Shown here: positions 39,500 to 50,634 of the stretch, piece by piece
Numbering within the stretch: position 1 is the stretch's first letter
How the letters are laid out: each line of letters begins with the position of its first letter
NCBI GenBank assembly: GCA_004764695.1
Contig: SMSO01000025.1
Location: 5,634,362 to 5,698,361 of the forward strand
Length of the DNA stretch: 64,000 nucleotides
Reading direction: 5' to 3'
Source of the DNA: Schizochytrium sp. TIO01
Taxonomy: Eukaryota > Sar > Bigyra > Thraustochytrida > Thraustochytriidae
Made by a program: the position numbers and the translations under genes
The notes under the pieces: generated by a model
What the model was told of the DNA's origin: nothing
Databases searched by the model: none
Seen by the model: the letters and a program-made list of their open reading frames with translations, nothing else

Positions 39500-40576
39500 T
39501 TAGGATCGGTCCCACGGTAACTTTCGACCTACGACATGTGGTTCCTCCCGTGAGCGAATTGCTCCCTTTGAGTTGAGCAATTTACTTTTCACGCTTTTAT
39601 CCCAGCCTGGAGCGCTTGGATGGCGATGTTGCGATGAAACTGCCGACTTTTCTTCTCTCATGACAAAGGTTCTGGAAGGTGGACTTGGAGGTGATTGCGA
39701 GAGCGATGGAGACGGCAGTGGAGCTCTTACTTTCATTGCTGTGCGTTTCTGATCACGGAGTGTATGCTGAGCACGCTGATATGCACGGCGCATCTCACGA
39801 GTACTGTTTTTCATAAAGCCCTTGTAGGTTGCAAGCTGACGACTCCAACGTCCAAACGCCTGGGACAGGAGCCTTTGCTTACATAGTCGAAAATGTGCCC
39901 AGATTGTTCGACATGCCATCTGTGTAGCTCGCGAAGAAGAACGCCACTCCTGAAAGCAACCTCTGAGTAAGTGCCCTCGTGCCTGGGGTGTCATCATGGC
40001 CAGGGCAAGCTGTCGCATATTCGGGTTTTTGACCTGGCGACTTGCACGGCTGCCAATGCTGCCTTGGCTTTTAGAAAGGTTGCTTCGAGAAACTAGCGCA
40101 CGGGCATCAATAACCTCATGCATAATTCTGTACACGTCAATATAGCCAGCGTTGCTCACTTCTGGGTCGATCGTTGCCTCTTCGCTAAGCACTGTGCACA
40201 GAGCGTTCACCCGCATTTTGGACACTTCCAGAGCCGAAATGTCAGTGTAGAGCCTGAACTTATGATGCACGAGGAGTGCTCTGGTCTTCTCAAACTCCAC
40301 AGGCCGTTCATTCGCGAGGCGTGTAAGCCTATCTAAAAGGCAGCGGAGTTCTGCTTCACAGCACACGACGCGATCCTCAAGAGCTGTTTCAGACGCAGGG
40401 ACAATAGTTGAAGTGGTGTTGGCATTTTTCAAGTTCGTTTCTGCTTCACCAAGAGCTTCGATTGCATCCACAATGTGTCTTACAAAGGTCTCTAATGCTG
40501 TAGGCTGCCGAAGTCCGTTTAGAGGCCTACCATGAAACTTCATGGGTACCGTTTCGCGTCCCCTGCTCAGCATCAT
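39500..40576 (-). CDS. Protein with Sfi1-like motifs, function unknown
   Basis: A 358-residue protein starting at tandem ATG codons (40576). The N-terminal half (25-160) is helical with no recognised domain. Residues about 200-250 contain two spaced motifs, LLRGCFQEW and LLSQAFGRW, of the type (L..AF..W) found in Sfi1 repeats that bind centrin at basal bodies and spindle poles. Two units are few for an Sfi1 protein, so centrin binding is only a suggestion. The C-terminal 80 residues are basic and rich in Ser and Pro. Its 5' side faces the ATP synthase epsilon gene across 1.3 kb. Confidence 0.6.
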   Translation of the reverse strand: MMLSRGRETVPMKFHGRPLNGLRQPTALETFVRHIVDAIEALGEAETNLKNANTTSTIVPASETALEDRVVCCEAELRCLLDRLTRLANERPVEFEKTRALLVHHKFRLYTDISALEVSKMRVNALCTVLSEEATIDPEVSNAGYIDVYRIMHEVIDARALVSRSNLSKSQGSIGSRASRQVKNPNMRQLALAMMTPQARGHLLRGCFQEWRSSSRATQMACRTIWAHFRLCKQRLLSQAFGRWSRQLATYKGFMKNSTREMRRAYQRAQHTLRDQKRTAMKVRAPLPSPSLSQSPPSPPSRTFVMREEKSAVSSQHRHPSAPGWDKSVKSKLLNSKGAIRSREEPHVVGRKLPWDRS

Positions 40577-41871
40577 TCACTCACGCCAGCAGCTGATTTA
40601 TGTAGGCTACTTCCCAGTTGTTTTTACAATCGCCTAAACAGTTCTCTGGCCCAAACCCAGCCCGATTCAAGCATTCGCGAGTGCAAGCATTCATTCACAA
40701 TTTGCATGCAAGTCCGTCATTCATCCTCTATATTACACAACAACGTATAAGTAGCCCTAAGAAGTACTTATCAATATGGTTCTTCATGTTCACATAGTAG
40801 AACCCTCAACAATTTCATTTGACCAAAAATATGGCCTCCCCTCACCATGATATCATACACAACAACAACGAGAGTCATTACTCACAACTCACGATGATCC
40901 ATCTACCAGCGATTCTAAATTAACACGCGCAGGAGGCTTGGCGGAGTCTTTTCAGTTCCAGCACTCTGGTGCAACAGCCTCCCCCATTCAAGATACGTGC
41001 CAAGGGAGTTACTCTAGGTGTTACCAAATGTTATGGCAACTCCAAGGCTATATATATCTAGCCTCAAAAAAAGGCCGTTTCGCGCCTGGGTCACAAGTGA
41101 CACCGCGGTGATCTGGCTGTTCCGTTCTTTCGTTCTTTTCTGCGAGGGAGGGAACGCGCCTGGCACGCCCAGATTTAGGGGCATGTAAGCACCTTATAAT
41201 GAGGTATTTAGTGAGATGGTGTAGAGGTTTAATTAAGGTGGGTTTGCCTGCGGCTGCCAAGGAGGATCGACCATGCATTCATTGCGGCAACAACAATCGA
41301 TCATTACGGCCGAGGTACGCTCACGCGGAAGGGGGATCTAGCGGCGGCGGCTGGGCCCGCTTCGCACGCTATCGCGCCTTTATGAGAATCGGCTGGACCA
41401 CACGGTCCGAGTTGATCGGAGGCTGCGCGATGGCGGTGATGGCGGTGATGGCGAGGCGCTCGCGGTGCTGACTGTGCTCTGCTTATCGCTATGTGTCCAT
41501 AATATGTGTATATGTCTGTATGAATGAATGCTCATGCACCTTCACCTCTTTCGTGGATACGTTTGGATATGTAGTCATGGTGGGCTTCGCGGTACGCTTG
41601 TGAAAGCGAGGGAACGGAGGAGATGGACAAGGACTAACTTCTTATTGGTTGATTTTGTGTTATGTTTGCTTTTGGCTACTGTGAATTGGTACCTTTGTGT
41701 GCGGTGGTTTCTTTGGTGGAATCTCATGGCTTTACTCTGTGGCGTGGCGCTCATTGATGCTACTAATTTACTCTACCATGCTATGCTATCCTGCATCACT
41801 TGTGCTGCGTGAATCTGACTTTGTGGATATAGATCTTTGGAGAGACTAGAACTCTTTTTTAACTTAGCAAT
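40577..41871. other. Divergent promoter region
   Basis: Between the Sfi1-like and ATP synthase epsilon genes. The tract CTCTTTTTTAACTTAG ends at 41867, only 4 nt before the epsilon start codon. It is a very good 3' splice site and suggests an intron in the 5' UTR; the donor is not fixed. Short frames at 41199-41471 and 41528-41812 are not convincing. Confidence 0.45.
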
Positions 41872-42051
41872 ATGTCTGGCACCTCTGCTTGGCGCGTCGC
41901 CGGCCTCTCCTACGTTAAGTACGTGGAGATCTCCTCCAAGGCTCTTCGCCAGTGCGTGAAGGAGGAGGCCAAGAAGAAGTTCAAGACCCACGACCTCCAG
42001 ATGAAGGAGCGTACCTTCACCAACGGTGTCCCCAGCGAGAAGGGTAAGTAG
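41872..42051 (+). CDS. Mitochondrial ATP synthase F1 subunit epsilon
   Basis: A small protein starting MSGTSAWRVAGLSYVKYVEI, the conserved N-terminus of the eukaryotic F1 epsilon subunit, which sits at the foot of the central stalk (gamma-delta-epsilon) of ATP synthase in mitochondria. The unspliced frame gives 59 residues, ending PSEKGK. However the last codons overlap a perfect 5' splice consensus, GTAAGT, at 42044-42049. Splicing to the tract CTTTTTCTCTAG ending at 42379 would give an ending PSEKE with the stop at 42382-42384, inside the antisense 3' end of ALG12. Both versions are reasonable; the intron version fits the other introns seen here. It lacks a cleavable presequence, as is usual for this subunit. 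Confidence 0.85.
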   Translation: MSGTSAWRVAGLSYVKYVEISSKALRQCVKEEAKKKFKTHDLQMKERTFTNGVPSEKGK

Positions 42052-42364
42052 TTTTGTTCGATTATGTACGGTTTCTCCCGTCGTTGAAGGTCAGGCGGGT
42101 TGTATAAACTTTAAACTAGTGGTTCTCCCTTGGGTCATAAACTTAAGATGCTCAAAGAGCTCTGGAAAATTGGAAGGAATGGAAAACTAACTTTATCATG
42201 CTTTTAAAAATCGATTTGTGCTTCAATTTTTCTTCCCGTGTTGCTCGGCGGATGGATGAATGAATGCCACTGTCTTTGAAATACTGTATACTATTATTAC
42301 TACCTAGTCGAGATTGCCGACTCTTTCGCCGCGTCTATCTTCAAGAAGTAACGCTAAAATATCA
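42052..42364. other. Convergent 3' region or intron
   Basis: Either the 3' UTR of ATP synthase epsilon or the bulk of its last intron. No independent gene is visible. Confidence 0.5.
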
Positions 42365-44080
42365 TCACTTTTTCTCTAGAATAACTAATGCTGGCTCTGT
42401 AGCAATGCGGCCTTCGCGCCACACCATTCTCGGTTTTCCTTGTAACATGTGAATTGTCTTGAAGTTAGAAGCGCACGCCGCATCCTCTGCGTAACGTGTA
42501 GGTTCCATAATGAGGTACTGGAACTCGCTGTTCGGGGCACAGAGAGAAGCGAGAAACTCTTCGTTATCTTCCCGCTTGGAGTATTGGAGAGATGGTGAAC
42601 CATGCTCAACAAATCGAGTGATACCAGACATTGCTGCGTAAACGCAGTAATGGACCTTTGCTGACTTTGGTGCAAGGTGCTTCTGGTGATAGTCTTGAAC
42701 AAACATTAACGCCTCTGCACCGGGGTAGTTGGCTCGTGAGACTGCCAGGTGTGCAGTCGCTACACCAAAGCTGGCAAGAAGCGCAAAGCTACTTGCAAGC
42801 AAGCCGAGGCGCGCAAAGATACGACGCACACTTCCCTTAGTTGGCGTTGTTTTTGGGGCATCGTCATGCTTGCTTGAAGATTCGTCCAGTTTCGATTTAG
42901 GTGGACTCATGCTAGCCCATTGCAAACGGGACAGGCCAAGTGCAGCGAGCGCATTGAAGAATGGAAAGACTTGAAAGAGAAAACGAACCTCCTTGTGCGG
43001 AAGAATGGAATATAAGCAAACGTATCCCATAGCTGGAATCCAGAGCAAACTCAAAGCGTCAAGGTCGATCATGCTTTCAAGAATCTTGCGCGAGGTCTCA
43101 AGACCGTTCACAGCAGGTCCAGCAAGAAGATCCGGGACGTTTTTCGCAAAACGATCTAAAGGCTGCACGATACCCAAGAATGAAAGCGGTAAGGCAGCCA
43201 TCAGGGCTTTCGGAAGCGCGTTTGTAAAGTACCAGTGCGCTGGCATAACACCCCATTCGTGGGATTTGTTCATAACAGTGTTGAAGAAGAGTACAGTACC
43301 TTCTGGCCACAAGAGGCGGTTCCACATGATAGAATCCACCACGAATGTGAGGAAAAGGCTTGAGAGTCCTGAAGCGATACCGTCAACAATCAGAGCAAAT
43401 ACGCTTGTCTCACGACGAATGAGAATCATCAAGCTGACCCAGGCGCCGAGGATCGCAGTATCACAACGGAATACAACCGTACAAAAAGAGAGAACACCGA
43501 TGCATTCCTCCCAAGAACCTTCTACCCAACGAGCAAGCGCGTATGCACAAAGACCCAGGGCGTATGTGTTGGGTAGCGGGCGTCCGAGGTAGAAGATAAG
43601 GTGAAACTGACAGCAGCAGACCACTGCAAACCATGTGCCGCAGGAGTTGCCAAATCGTTTCGATAAAGCTGTGCTCAAGCGCACCAAGGCCAGCCACACG
43701 AGCAAGGCCAGTGCGAAACGTACCGCGTAAAGCTCAAGGATACCGTCTAGATGATCAAGGTCTAGCTGAACTGACAAAGGGTTGTACACAGCAAGAATGT
43801 GCGGTGCTACGATACGTAAAACTGCGAGAATGGGCCATGATGTAAGCGTCACAAAAAAGGCGCCTACAAAAGTTCTTGGCACAACACCAGGAAACTCATG
43901 GTGGTCAAAGGATGCAAGGTCTGAAAAGTTTCTCGAGCTCAGAAGTCCGTGAATATCGTGCATTGCCTGCGCATTGAAGCTTTCCTCCACCTTTGTAAAC
44001 GGGCACAATGCCACGTGAGCTAGAGCGAGACCCAACAGAGCCATCAAGGCTGCCAGCTGGGCGCCGCCTATGCGCCCCAT
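42365..44080 (-). CDS. ALG12: ALG12 alpha-1,6-mannosyltransferase
   Basis: A multi-pass ER membrane glycosyltransferase of family GT22. It adds the eighth mannose, in alpha-1,6 linkage from dolichol-P-mannose, to the lipid-linked N-glycan precursor. From the first in-frame ATG (44080) there are 571 residues. Diagnostic stretches are CPFTKVEESFNAQAMHDI (the first luminal loop with the acidic catalytic region), DHHEFPGVVPRTFVG, RPLPNTYAL, LLWPEGTVLFFNTVMNKSH, WGVMPAHWYFTNALP and LPHKEVRFLFQVFPFFNAL, all characteristic of ALG12. The open frame continues upstream to 44173 without an ATG, so a short upstream exon cannot be excluded. Its 3' end may overlap the last exon of ATP synthase epsilon. Confidence 0.94.
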   Translation of the reverse strand: MGRIGGAQLAALMALLGLALAHVALCPFTKVEESFNAQAMHDIHGLLSSRNFSDLASFDHHEFPGVVPRTFVGAFFVTLTSWPILAVLRIVAPHILAVYNPLSVQLDLDHLDGILELYAVRFALALLVWLALVRLSTALSKRFGNSCGTWFAVVCCCQFHLIFYLGRPLPNTYALGLCAYALARWVEGSWEECIGVLSFCTVVFRCDTAILGAWVSLMILIRRETSVFALIVDGIASGLSSLFLTFVVDSIMWNRLLWPEGTVLFFNTVMNKSHEWGVMPAHWYFTNALPKALMAALPLSFLGIVQPLDRFAKNVPDLLAGPAVNGLETSRKILESMIDLDALSLLWIPAMGYVCLYSILPHKEVRFLFQVFPFFNALAALGLSRLQWASMSPPKSKLDESSSKHDDAPKTTPTKGSVRRIFARLGLLASSFALLASFGVATAHLAVSRANYPGAEALMFVQDYHQKHLAPKSAKVHYCVYAAMSGITRFVEHGSPSLQYSKREDNEEFLASLCAPNSEFQYLIMEPTRYAEDAACASNFKTIHMLQGKPRMVWREGRIATEPALVILEKK

Positions 44081-46524
44081 GCTGCGTCTAAAGCCTGTGA
44101 GAGCAAGTCCTGCAAGGTCCACGAGTGGCAATCCTGCGTGAGGACGTGTCTCAACCTTGTATTCAGAGCTCAATCCGCTGTTGCTTTTCTTGACGCTCTG
44201 GTCATCTCAAAACCTGAAAACGATCTTTCATTCATTATGAATGAATGCTTACGTACTCGGTACTAATATTATAACCAAGGTTACTCCACAACCATCGTAG
44301 AAACAAATACTCGTAACTATGGCCTATTGCTCGAAGATTTTGGACAGTTCATAGGGCACGAGAGCATGACGCCATTTCTAAAAGATGCTTCGATCAAATG
44401 CGCTCGCTGCGATCTTGAAGATCAGGTGTGCTATGTATGGCAAATGATGCTGGGATCTCCGTCATAAATCCTGAGGGTTCATGTACCCTTGTTTTTTTAA
44501 TAAGTTTTTACAAACATGCCTAAGAGATAAATAAGATCAGGAAGGAGCACAAGAGATCTAAGAGATCTTGACTTCGTTTTGTTTACCCGCTCGTTACTAT
44601 GAGTCGAAGTTAGTTAGCCCCAGTTCGTTGTTATGTAGTTATGTAGGTAGTTAGTTTAGTTAGTTAGTAAGTCAGTTATTGATTAATTGATTAAGTTGGT
44701 CACATTATCGATTTTTAATGTAAAGAGTAATTTAACTTCGTTCAACTTGCTCGCTCACTCGTTGGCGTGGTAGAACTGGTGCTACCTGGTCCCAGGTTCA
44801 ACAGTTTACAAAGCCAATTCCGCAAACGAAAATCGGTCTTAACTAGCCAGGCAGCAGCACGTAAACAAGGCGTAAGGCCAAGGTTGTGACCTAAAAAAAC
44901 AAACATTTTTTGCTCAAAAGCAGCGCCAGGTCAGCGTCTAGACTTTACGGACCCTTCCAATATCTCTGGTTCAATCCAACTAACTCTAACTAGCTTCTAA
45001 TAAAGTTTAATTAGATATGCGTCTACGGTATATAGGTATAGATAGGGCTGCCTGAGAAACAACCAAAGCGAAAGAAACAACGAAATAACTAATAACTAAC
45101 TGTATCTTGTCAAAGAAGAAACGAAAAGCCACAAACCACGACCTAAATTAGGTAGGTACGCCTAGACTAATCTTCAAGGTGATCTCTCATTGGTTGTCTT
45201 CTCTCGCCCTTGGGCTCTTCGCCTCGCCCAGAGATCCGCTGCTGTGAGCTGTGCCAACTATCGTGCATGCATGTCCTCTGCTGTGTTTCATTTCATAAAC
45301 CCACAGCCTCGAGCCAATCGATGTACCGATCAACAGAGCGAATCGAAGGGTCATTGATTGGACCAACCACACGCTCCCTCTTCTATTCCCAATCCCCCCA
45401 AGAACGAAGTTCCCTGGCCATATACGAGACAGCTTAAGGCGCATCTCGTAGACACCGTTCCCAGCCTGTTCCGTTCCAGACAAAAAGAGGCCTAACGAAG
45501 AGGCCTAACGACACTGCGCAATGCGGCGTGAAAAATCTATCTGTGGCAATCGATCACAGCGAACCTCGTTAAAAGCAGCGCTTGGATGGAGAAGGGAGTG
45601 AAATGGAAAGTTTTCAGGGAGCGGGCTGTGAGAAGAGACGAGGGAAGGAGAAGAATAATGGAAAGAAGAAGACTTGGAGGCGATAAAAACACGAAATATA
45701 GTACTATGTTTGTTTGTCTATCTATGTTTGTTTGTATTTGTATAAGTTTGTATGTATATGTATAATATAAGTTTGTATTTATTGTATGTGGTGATAATAG
45801 TGATTAGTGAAAACTTCTGTATGGGAGATAGAGAGGGAAACAACATACAAAGAGTAGAAATCAAAAAGACAAAGAGTCGCGGCGCCGCGCAAAAGTAGAG
45901 CGCGAGCGATCCAAAGCGCGAGGCCGGCGCTGTCGGTGCGAGGAGGTACCACCCGCGGTACTCTTCACACCCAAGGAGCGAGCTGCCCTTCGTGCGAGCG
46001 AGCGAGCGAGCAAATCAGACACAGATTGGCCGCGGGAAAAAAGGGCGCTTGCCTTCCCGCTTCGCACGGCCTTCTCGTTCTTCACCCTCTTCAGCCAACT
46101 CTACTCGACCCAACGCCCCCCCCCCCAGGGACACCTCGCACACAGGAAACTGCGCGGGTATCTTTGCAGTATTCTCCGTAACTCTCAAAGGTCCTTCCGC
46201 GAGCTGCTGGCTTATCTTGATCCTTGCTTCTTTTGGCTCCTTTGTCTACATATTAAATACTCTTATTAGGCAGACAGTTCATCCGAGACGCGCGGTGATC
46301 CAAAGGAGATTATATCATAAGACATCTTTGGAAGATCTTGCGGAGATCTTGGGTAAATTGTGACAGAAACGTCTGCTTTAATTGGAGGTAGTGGATCTTG
46401 CTTTCAGGCAACTTGCTTCTTCTCCTTTTTTACTTTTTATTTAGAATAAAAAGAGGACGTGGGTCATACGAGTTAGCTTGGATAGCGGCGTGGAAGCGGC
46501 AGCTGGGAGCTTGCATACGGAAAG
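44081..46524. other. Divergent spacer between ALG12 and TBL1
   Basis: An ATG-less frame at 44267-44467 plus is protein-like (YGLLLEDFGQFIGHESMTPF) but unsupported. Near 46443 the tract TTTTTTACTTTTTATTTAG is a strong 3' splice site about 80 nt before the TBL1 start, so a 5' UTR intron is likely. A C-run lies at about 46117-46128. No other gene is supportable. Confidence 0.45.
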
Positions 46525-48030
46525 ATGTCGATCACGTCAGACGAGCTGAATTTCCTGGTTTACAGGTACCTTCAGGAATCTGGCTACGTCCACAGTGCAT
46601 TTGTGTTTGCGTATGAAAGCCTCGTTGGGAGGGCAGACCTTGCGACGGCAGATATTCCACCTGGAGCTTTGATTAACTTTCTGCAAAAAGGCCTACAGTA
46701 CATTGAGATTGAAAAGGAGCTTGAGCAGGGCTCGGGAAAGCTGGTGAATGGACTTTCGCTTCTCTCGGCAGCGCGTGACTCAGATGAGGCTATTGCTGGC
46801 AACAATTCCGCAGGAGCCGCTGGCAGCGGCGGTGACCCCATGGACATCTCAGACGGTACAGGCCGTGGAGGCCAGGGCAAGGGCGGTGCAGGTGCCACCA
46901 CACTCGGACTCTCTGGACAGGGTAAGGGTGGTGCAGCAGCTGGAGATGGGGCGTGGGTGACGAAGGAAGATGTCACAGAACTGAAGGGCCATAAGATGGA
47001 GGTCCTCGTGTGCGCATGGAATCCCAAGGCTGACGTCATTGCTAGTGGATCTGCAGACTCTACTGTCCGTCTTTGGACTATACCACGCGGAGCGTCAGGC
47101 CTCCCCGCTGGCAACGTGGCCTCCAAGAACCCGACAGTTTTGCAGCATTCCAGCGATGACAGCTCAGGATCCTCATCTAGGGATGTGACCTCTTTAGACT
47201 GGCGCCCCGATGGCCAGCAGCTCGCAAGCGGATCCTATGATGGCACAGGCAGAATATGGGATCTCAAGGGTGAACTCGTAAAAACGCTCTCCTGCCACAA
47301 GGGAACTATCTTCTCTATCCGCTGGAGCCCGAACTGCACATACTTGTTGAGTGGCAGTGTAGACAAGACCGCTGTGGTGTGGGATGCCAGCTCAGGAACT
47401 GTTTTGCAGGTGTTTGATAACCATAAGGAGCCCGTGTTGGACATCGCCTGGCGAAACAACGAAACCTTTGCGACGTGCTCGACTGACAAGATGATCTATC
47501 TCTGTGAAGTCGGCAAACAGAAACCGCTTACTCAATTCTCTGGTCACACAGATGAAGTTAACGCCATTGAATGGAGCTCTGACTCTCAACGCCTCGTGTC
47601 TTGCTCCGACGATTTTACAGCCAGACTATGGAAACCGGGCAACACCAGCCCAGTGCGCACCTTTAATGAGCACACTGCTGCCATCCACCAGGTTAAATGG
47701 TGCCCGACAAATCCTGCACTCTTTGCTACCGCATCTCACGATGCCACTGTCAAGACTTGGGATGCAGAGACAGGTAAAAGTCTCTTCACCTTTGCTGATC
47801 ACACCAAGCCCGTGTACAACATTGCGTTCAGTCCAGACGGACAGTACATTGCATCGGGCTCATTGGACCAAACCCTGCGCATCTGGAGTGTTCGTGATGG
47901 CAAGTGTGTGCGCAAATCGAAGGGGGATGGCGGTATCTACGAGGTAGCATGGAACCATACTGGGGACAAGGTTGCGGCTTGCCACATGGAGCCCAGCAAG
48001 TCTGTTGCTGTCATTGATTTTAGGAAGTAA
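46525..48030 (+). CDS. TBL1/TBL1XR1-like LisH-WD40 corepressor protein
   Basis: A 501-residue protein of the TBL1 family, the scaffold of the SMRT/NCoR-HDAC3 corepressor (yeast Sif2 in Set3C). The LisH motif occupies about 4-36 (ELNFLVYRYLQESGYVHSAF) and is followed by the F-box-like region (INFLQKGLQYIEIEKEL, 50-66). A Gly/Ala-rich linker spans 97-143. Eight WD40 repeats run from about 151 to the end, with the family-typical VTSLDWRPDGQQLASGSYDG, GPDKTAVVWD-like GSVDKTAVVWDAS, WCPTNPALFATASHD and the final VAWNHTGDKVAACH. Nuclear. Intronless in its coding part; a 5' UTR intron is likely. Confidence 0.92.
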   Translation: MSITSDELNFLVYRYLQESGYVHSAFVFAYESLVGRADLATADIPPGALINFLQKGLQYIEIEKELEQGSGKLVNGLSLLSAARDSDEAIAGNNSAGAAGSGGDPMDISDGTGRGGQGKGGAGATTLGLSGQGKGGAAAGDGAWVTKEDVTELKGHKMEVLVCAWNPKADVIASGSADSTVRLWTIPRGASGLPAGNVASKNPTVLQHSSDDSSGSSSRDVTSLDWRPDGQQLASGSYDGTGRIWDLKGELVKTLSCHKGTIFSIRWSPNCTYLLSGSVDKTAVVWDASSGTVLQVFDNHKEPVLDIAWRNNETFATCSTDKMIYLCEVGKQKPLTQFSGHTDEVNAIEWSSDSQRLVSCSDDFTARLWKPGNTSPVRTFNEHTAAIHQVKWCPTNPALFATASHDATVKTWDAETGKSLFTFADHTKPVYNIAFSPDGQYIASGSLDQTLRIWSVRDGKCVRKSKGDGGIYEVAWNHTGDKVAACHMEPSKSVAVIDFRK

Positions 48031-48202
48031 GAGAATTCCTGTGCACTCATTCACCCATTTCTTCTCCTTTCTGACTCCCTGACCTCCCTGACTTACTCTC
48101 CCCCCCCCTTTTCGTCTTTTTTCCTTTCCGAAGCAACGTTGCATCCCTTCTTCAAATGTACTCCCACACTCACAACCATATAGCATGAACGCAAGGATTT
48201 TT

Positions 48203-48235
<33 letters not shown>

Positions 48236-49350
48236 CACTGTCACAGCTATCACAACACACATTCAGCACCAACAACAATAGCAATTTCATAAATGGAATA
48301 TCTCTCTCGTTCTCACAAATGCCTTTTGTGAGACCATCTTTCTTTTTCATCATTGCTGCTCTGGTTTTAATATTTGAGCTTTTGCACACGCACCGCTGAT
48401 TATGTACTCAGTTTCTGTTACAAATAAATATGCGGTTGGTGAAAAGCAGGGACCCAGAATGAAGTGCATGGGTAGTGTAAGTCTGTATCGATCTGCGTCC
48501 TTCAGATCTAACATGTGCGTGTTGTGTGCCTTTCTCTGCTTCATTTTATCTTGCAAAGTCTACAACTGTACAGCTCCATGAAATTTGCTTCTATTACTCA
48601 GCAGCTGGTTATCGAATGCACCCTGCATGGAGGAACTTTTAAATTAGTACGACAAAAAGGTTCATAAACTTGGGAGAATATATTTGGCGCCCATACCTTT
48701 AGAAATGATGAATGCAGGTTGGAATTTTGATCCAAAGCTGTTGATATCAAAGATGGGGGTCCAGTCACTTAAAGGAGGATTTCCATTCTCTTCTCCTCTG
48801 TCGCCTTCTTCATAAATCCCCTAACTATCACTACTATCACCATTTTGGTTGCAAACAAAAGATATTCTCCTCCTTAGAGCTTCTCTTGTTTTTGTTTGAA
48901 ATGTTTTCTTTATGTTGCTTGAATCTTTTATCTTTAACAATATATTATGCCACAGAAGGATCTTTTAGTCCTTAAGTATCTTTCGTGCGGAGTGGAGGAA
49001 TAAAGTTCTTATTCGTTTAGAAAAATAAATAAATATTTTCCTTAAGTTTTAAGTTTTACACATTTCGCTTGTAACGTTCATTTTTCAACCAAATCTACAG
49101 AGCTTAAGACCCTTACAATAGATGAATAAGATGATTGGTACTGTAGTCGCGAGTTTGGGCAAGTCTCATGTCAGTAGAAGAAGTGTATAAGTTAAGTTAC
49201 GAAACATAAAGTTTAGCATTTATTTTCCCTTAAGTATGACAGAAATTGGATCCCAAATTCCATCATGAAAGATTTAGGCGGGTTGAAGAAAACACTTCAA
49301 GTTTATCATCAGGTGCAATGGGACATATACGCGTAGTAGTAACCTTGAGC
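48031..49350. other. Convergent 3' region
   Basis: A 1.3-kb stretch between the TBL1 and NSE1-like stop codons. It contains a (CTA)n microsatellite and AT-rich DNA with several AATAAA-like signals. No gene is visible. Confidence 0.5.
48204..48235. repeat. (CTA)n microsatellite
   Basis: About ten CTA units 170-200 bp downstream of the TBL1 stop. Confidence 0.92.
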
Positions 49351-50308
49351 CTATCTTGCCCGTGCGCGCTTCTTCGAGGGTTCAGACCTCCGGAGTTCAT
49401 CTTCATCTTCGTCTTCGTCTTCGTCTTCGCCTTCATCTTCATCTTCATCTTCCTCCTCTTCATCTTCTTTTGCCACATTATTGTGAACACGGCGGCCGCC
49501 AAATCGCAGATAGTAGGTGTCACCATCTTTTGGTGCCCCGAGGTTCTTCAACTCTTCCTGGAGCTCCACAAGCATACGAGGACCTCCAGAGTAGGTTTTA
49601 TTATTTTTTTCTTTGAGATCAATAAGCCACTTGCGCTCTACGAGCTTAGCCAGGAATTTATCCAGGGACAGACCAGAAAATTTAGACTTTGTAATAGTAT
49701 CATTTTCGCTCAAGGTACGAACCTCTTTAAAGGTTACCGTAGCGCTCTGGTGCTGGATCAGATGAGTCATGATTAATTTGAATAGAGCCCGCTCATAGTC
49801 GGTAAACTCTGACCCCGAGGAAGTGGAAAGATTGTCACGGCGATTATTGTGCAATACGTAGTAAGTCTTATGGTTGTCTAGCTCGGGAAGAATCTTGCTC
49901 GTGATGTGCAGACCCAAAAGATAGTCCGACATTTTGGCATTGATATCTCCAATTAATCCGTTAATCACAGCATCGTTTACCTCGAATGGCTTTCCAGCGC
50001 GTTCTCCAGCTTTACGCAGCTCTTCCACCATCTCCTCTGAGTCGAGAGCACTATCATTTTTTATTCGCAACAGCAATTTTTTAAATTAGTTGTCAGCACG
50101 CGGATCTTCCTGTCTCCAGTTAACAACCCCCAAAGACACTTGTGCAGCACATGTACACGCCAAGCCATTGCTCGTTGGTTTCGATGCTCGCACAATGGCT
50201 TCAACTTTTCATTACTCGAGACGAGCTGTTGGCTCACTAAGGGATAACTTACTATTCACGCATCAGTGTTTGCAGGAGAAGCCTGTGCTGATCTCCGTAG
50301 CCCGACAT
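49351..50308 (-). CDS. NSE1-like Smc5/6 subunit without a RING domain
   Basis: A two-exon gene. Exon 1 (50308-50253) encodes MSGYGDQHRLLLQTLMRE plus two bases; intron 50252-50051 starts GTAAGT and ends AG; exon 2 runs from 50050 to 49351. The join makes ...LMREYALDSEEMVEEL and keeps frame, giving 251 residues. The N-terminal HRLLLQTLM and the winged-helix region (KTYYVLHN, FLAKLVERKWLIDLKE, GGPRMLVELQEEL) match NSE1/NSMCE1, which partners NSE3 and NSE4 in the Smc5/6 DNA-repair complex. The C4HC3 RING finger that ends other NSE1 proteins is missing; after YYLRFGGRR there is only a run of about 35 mostly Glu/Asp residues and a basic end. It could therefore lack the usual ligase activity. I am fairly sure of the family, less so of function. 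Confidence 0.72.
49396..49461. repeat. Trinucleotide-rich tract encoding the acidic tail
   Basis: Repeated CTTCGT/CTTCAT units within the coding sequence of the NSE1-like gene, read on the minus strand as Glu-Asp repeats. Probably length-variable. Confidence 0.8.
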
Positions 50309-50634
50309 GGTGTTCGTCGTAGTGAGACAAAGTGGAAGCCCAGAACTTCAACCAGCAATCGATCAGCAGTCAATCGGGCACTGCTCAAGCGATTGGCCTG
50401 AGCAGCAGCAGACAGAATGGGGTATGTGTTGGCCGAATTGATTCACTTGCTGAGAGTGCTCTCAAACAAACTACCGAAACCTCTTCTAATATAACTCCTA
50501 TCAATTAGTTGCGGTTTCAATATAAGTGCTTTGATGTTTTCAAGCTGGATGTGCTTTCGGTATTTATGGCGTGGCAGATCAGGATCAAAGGGGCTGGGAA
50601 ACAGATCTAGGAACAGCATACTTGCACGGACATC
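50309..50634. promoter_or_regulatory. Bidirectional promoter region
   Basis: 326 bp separate the divergent start codons of the NSE1-like and FKBP genes, so the two promoters must share this stretch. I see no clear TATA box on either side. Confidence 0.5.

Noticed and set aside
46584-47126. 180-codon antisense frame over TBL1
   Set aside because: Shadow of the LisH-WD40 coding frame.
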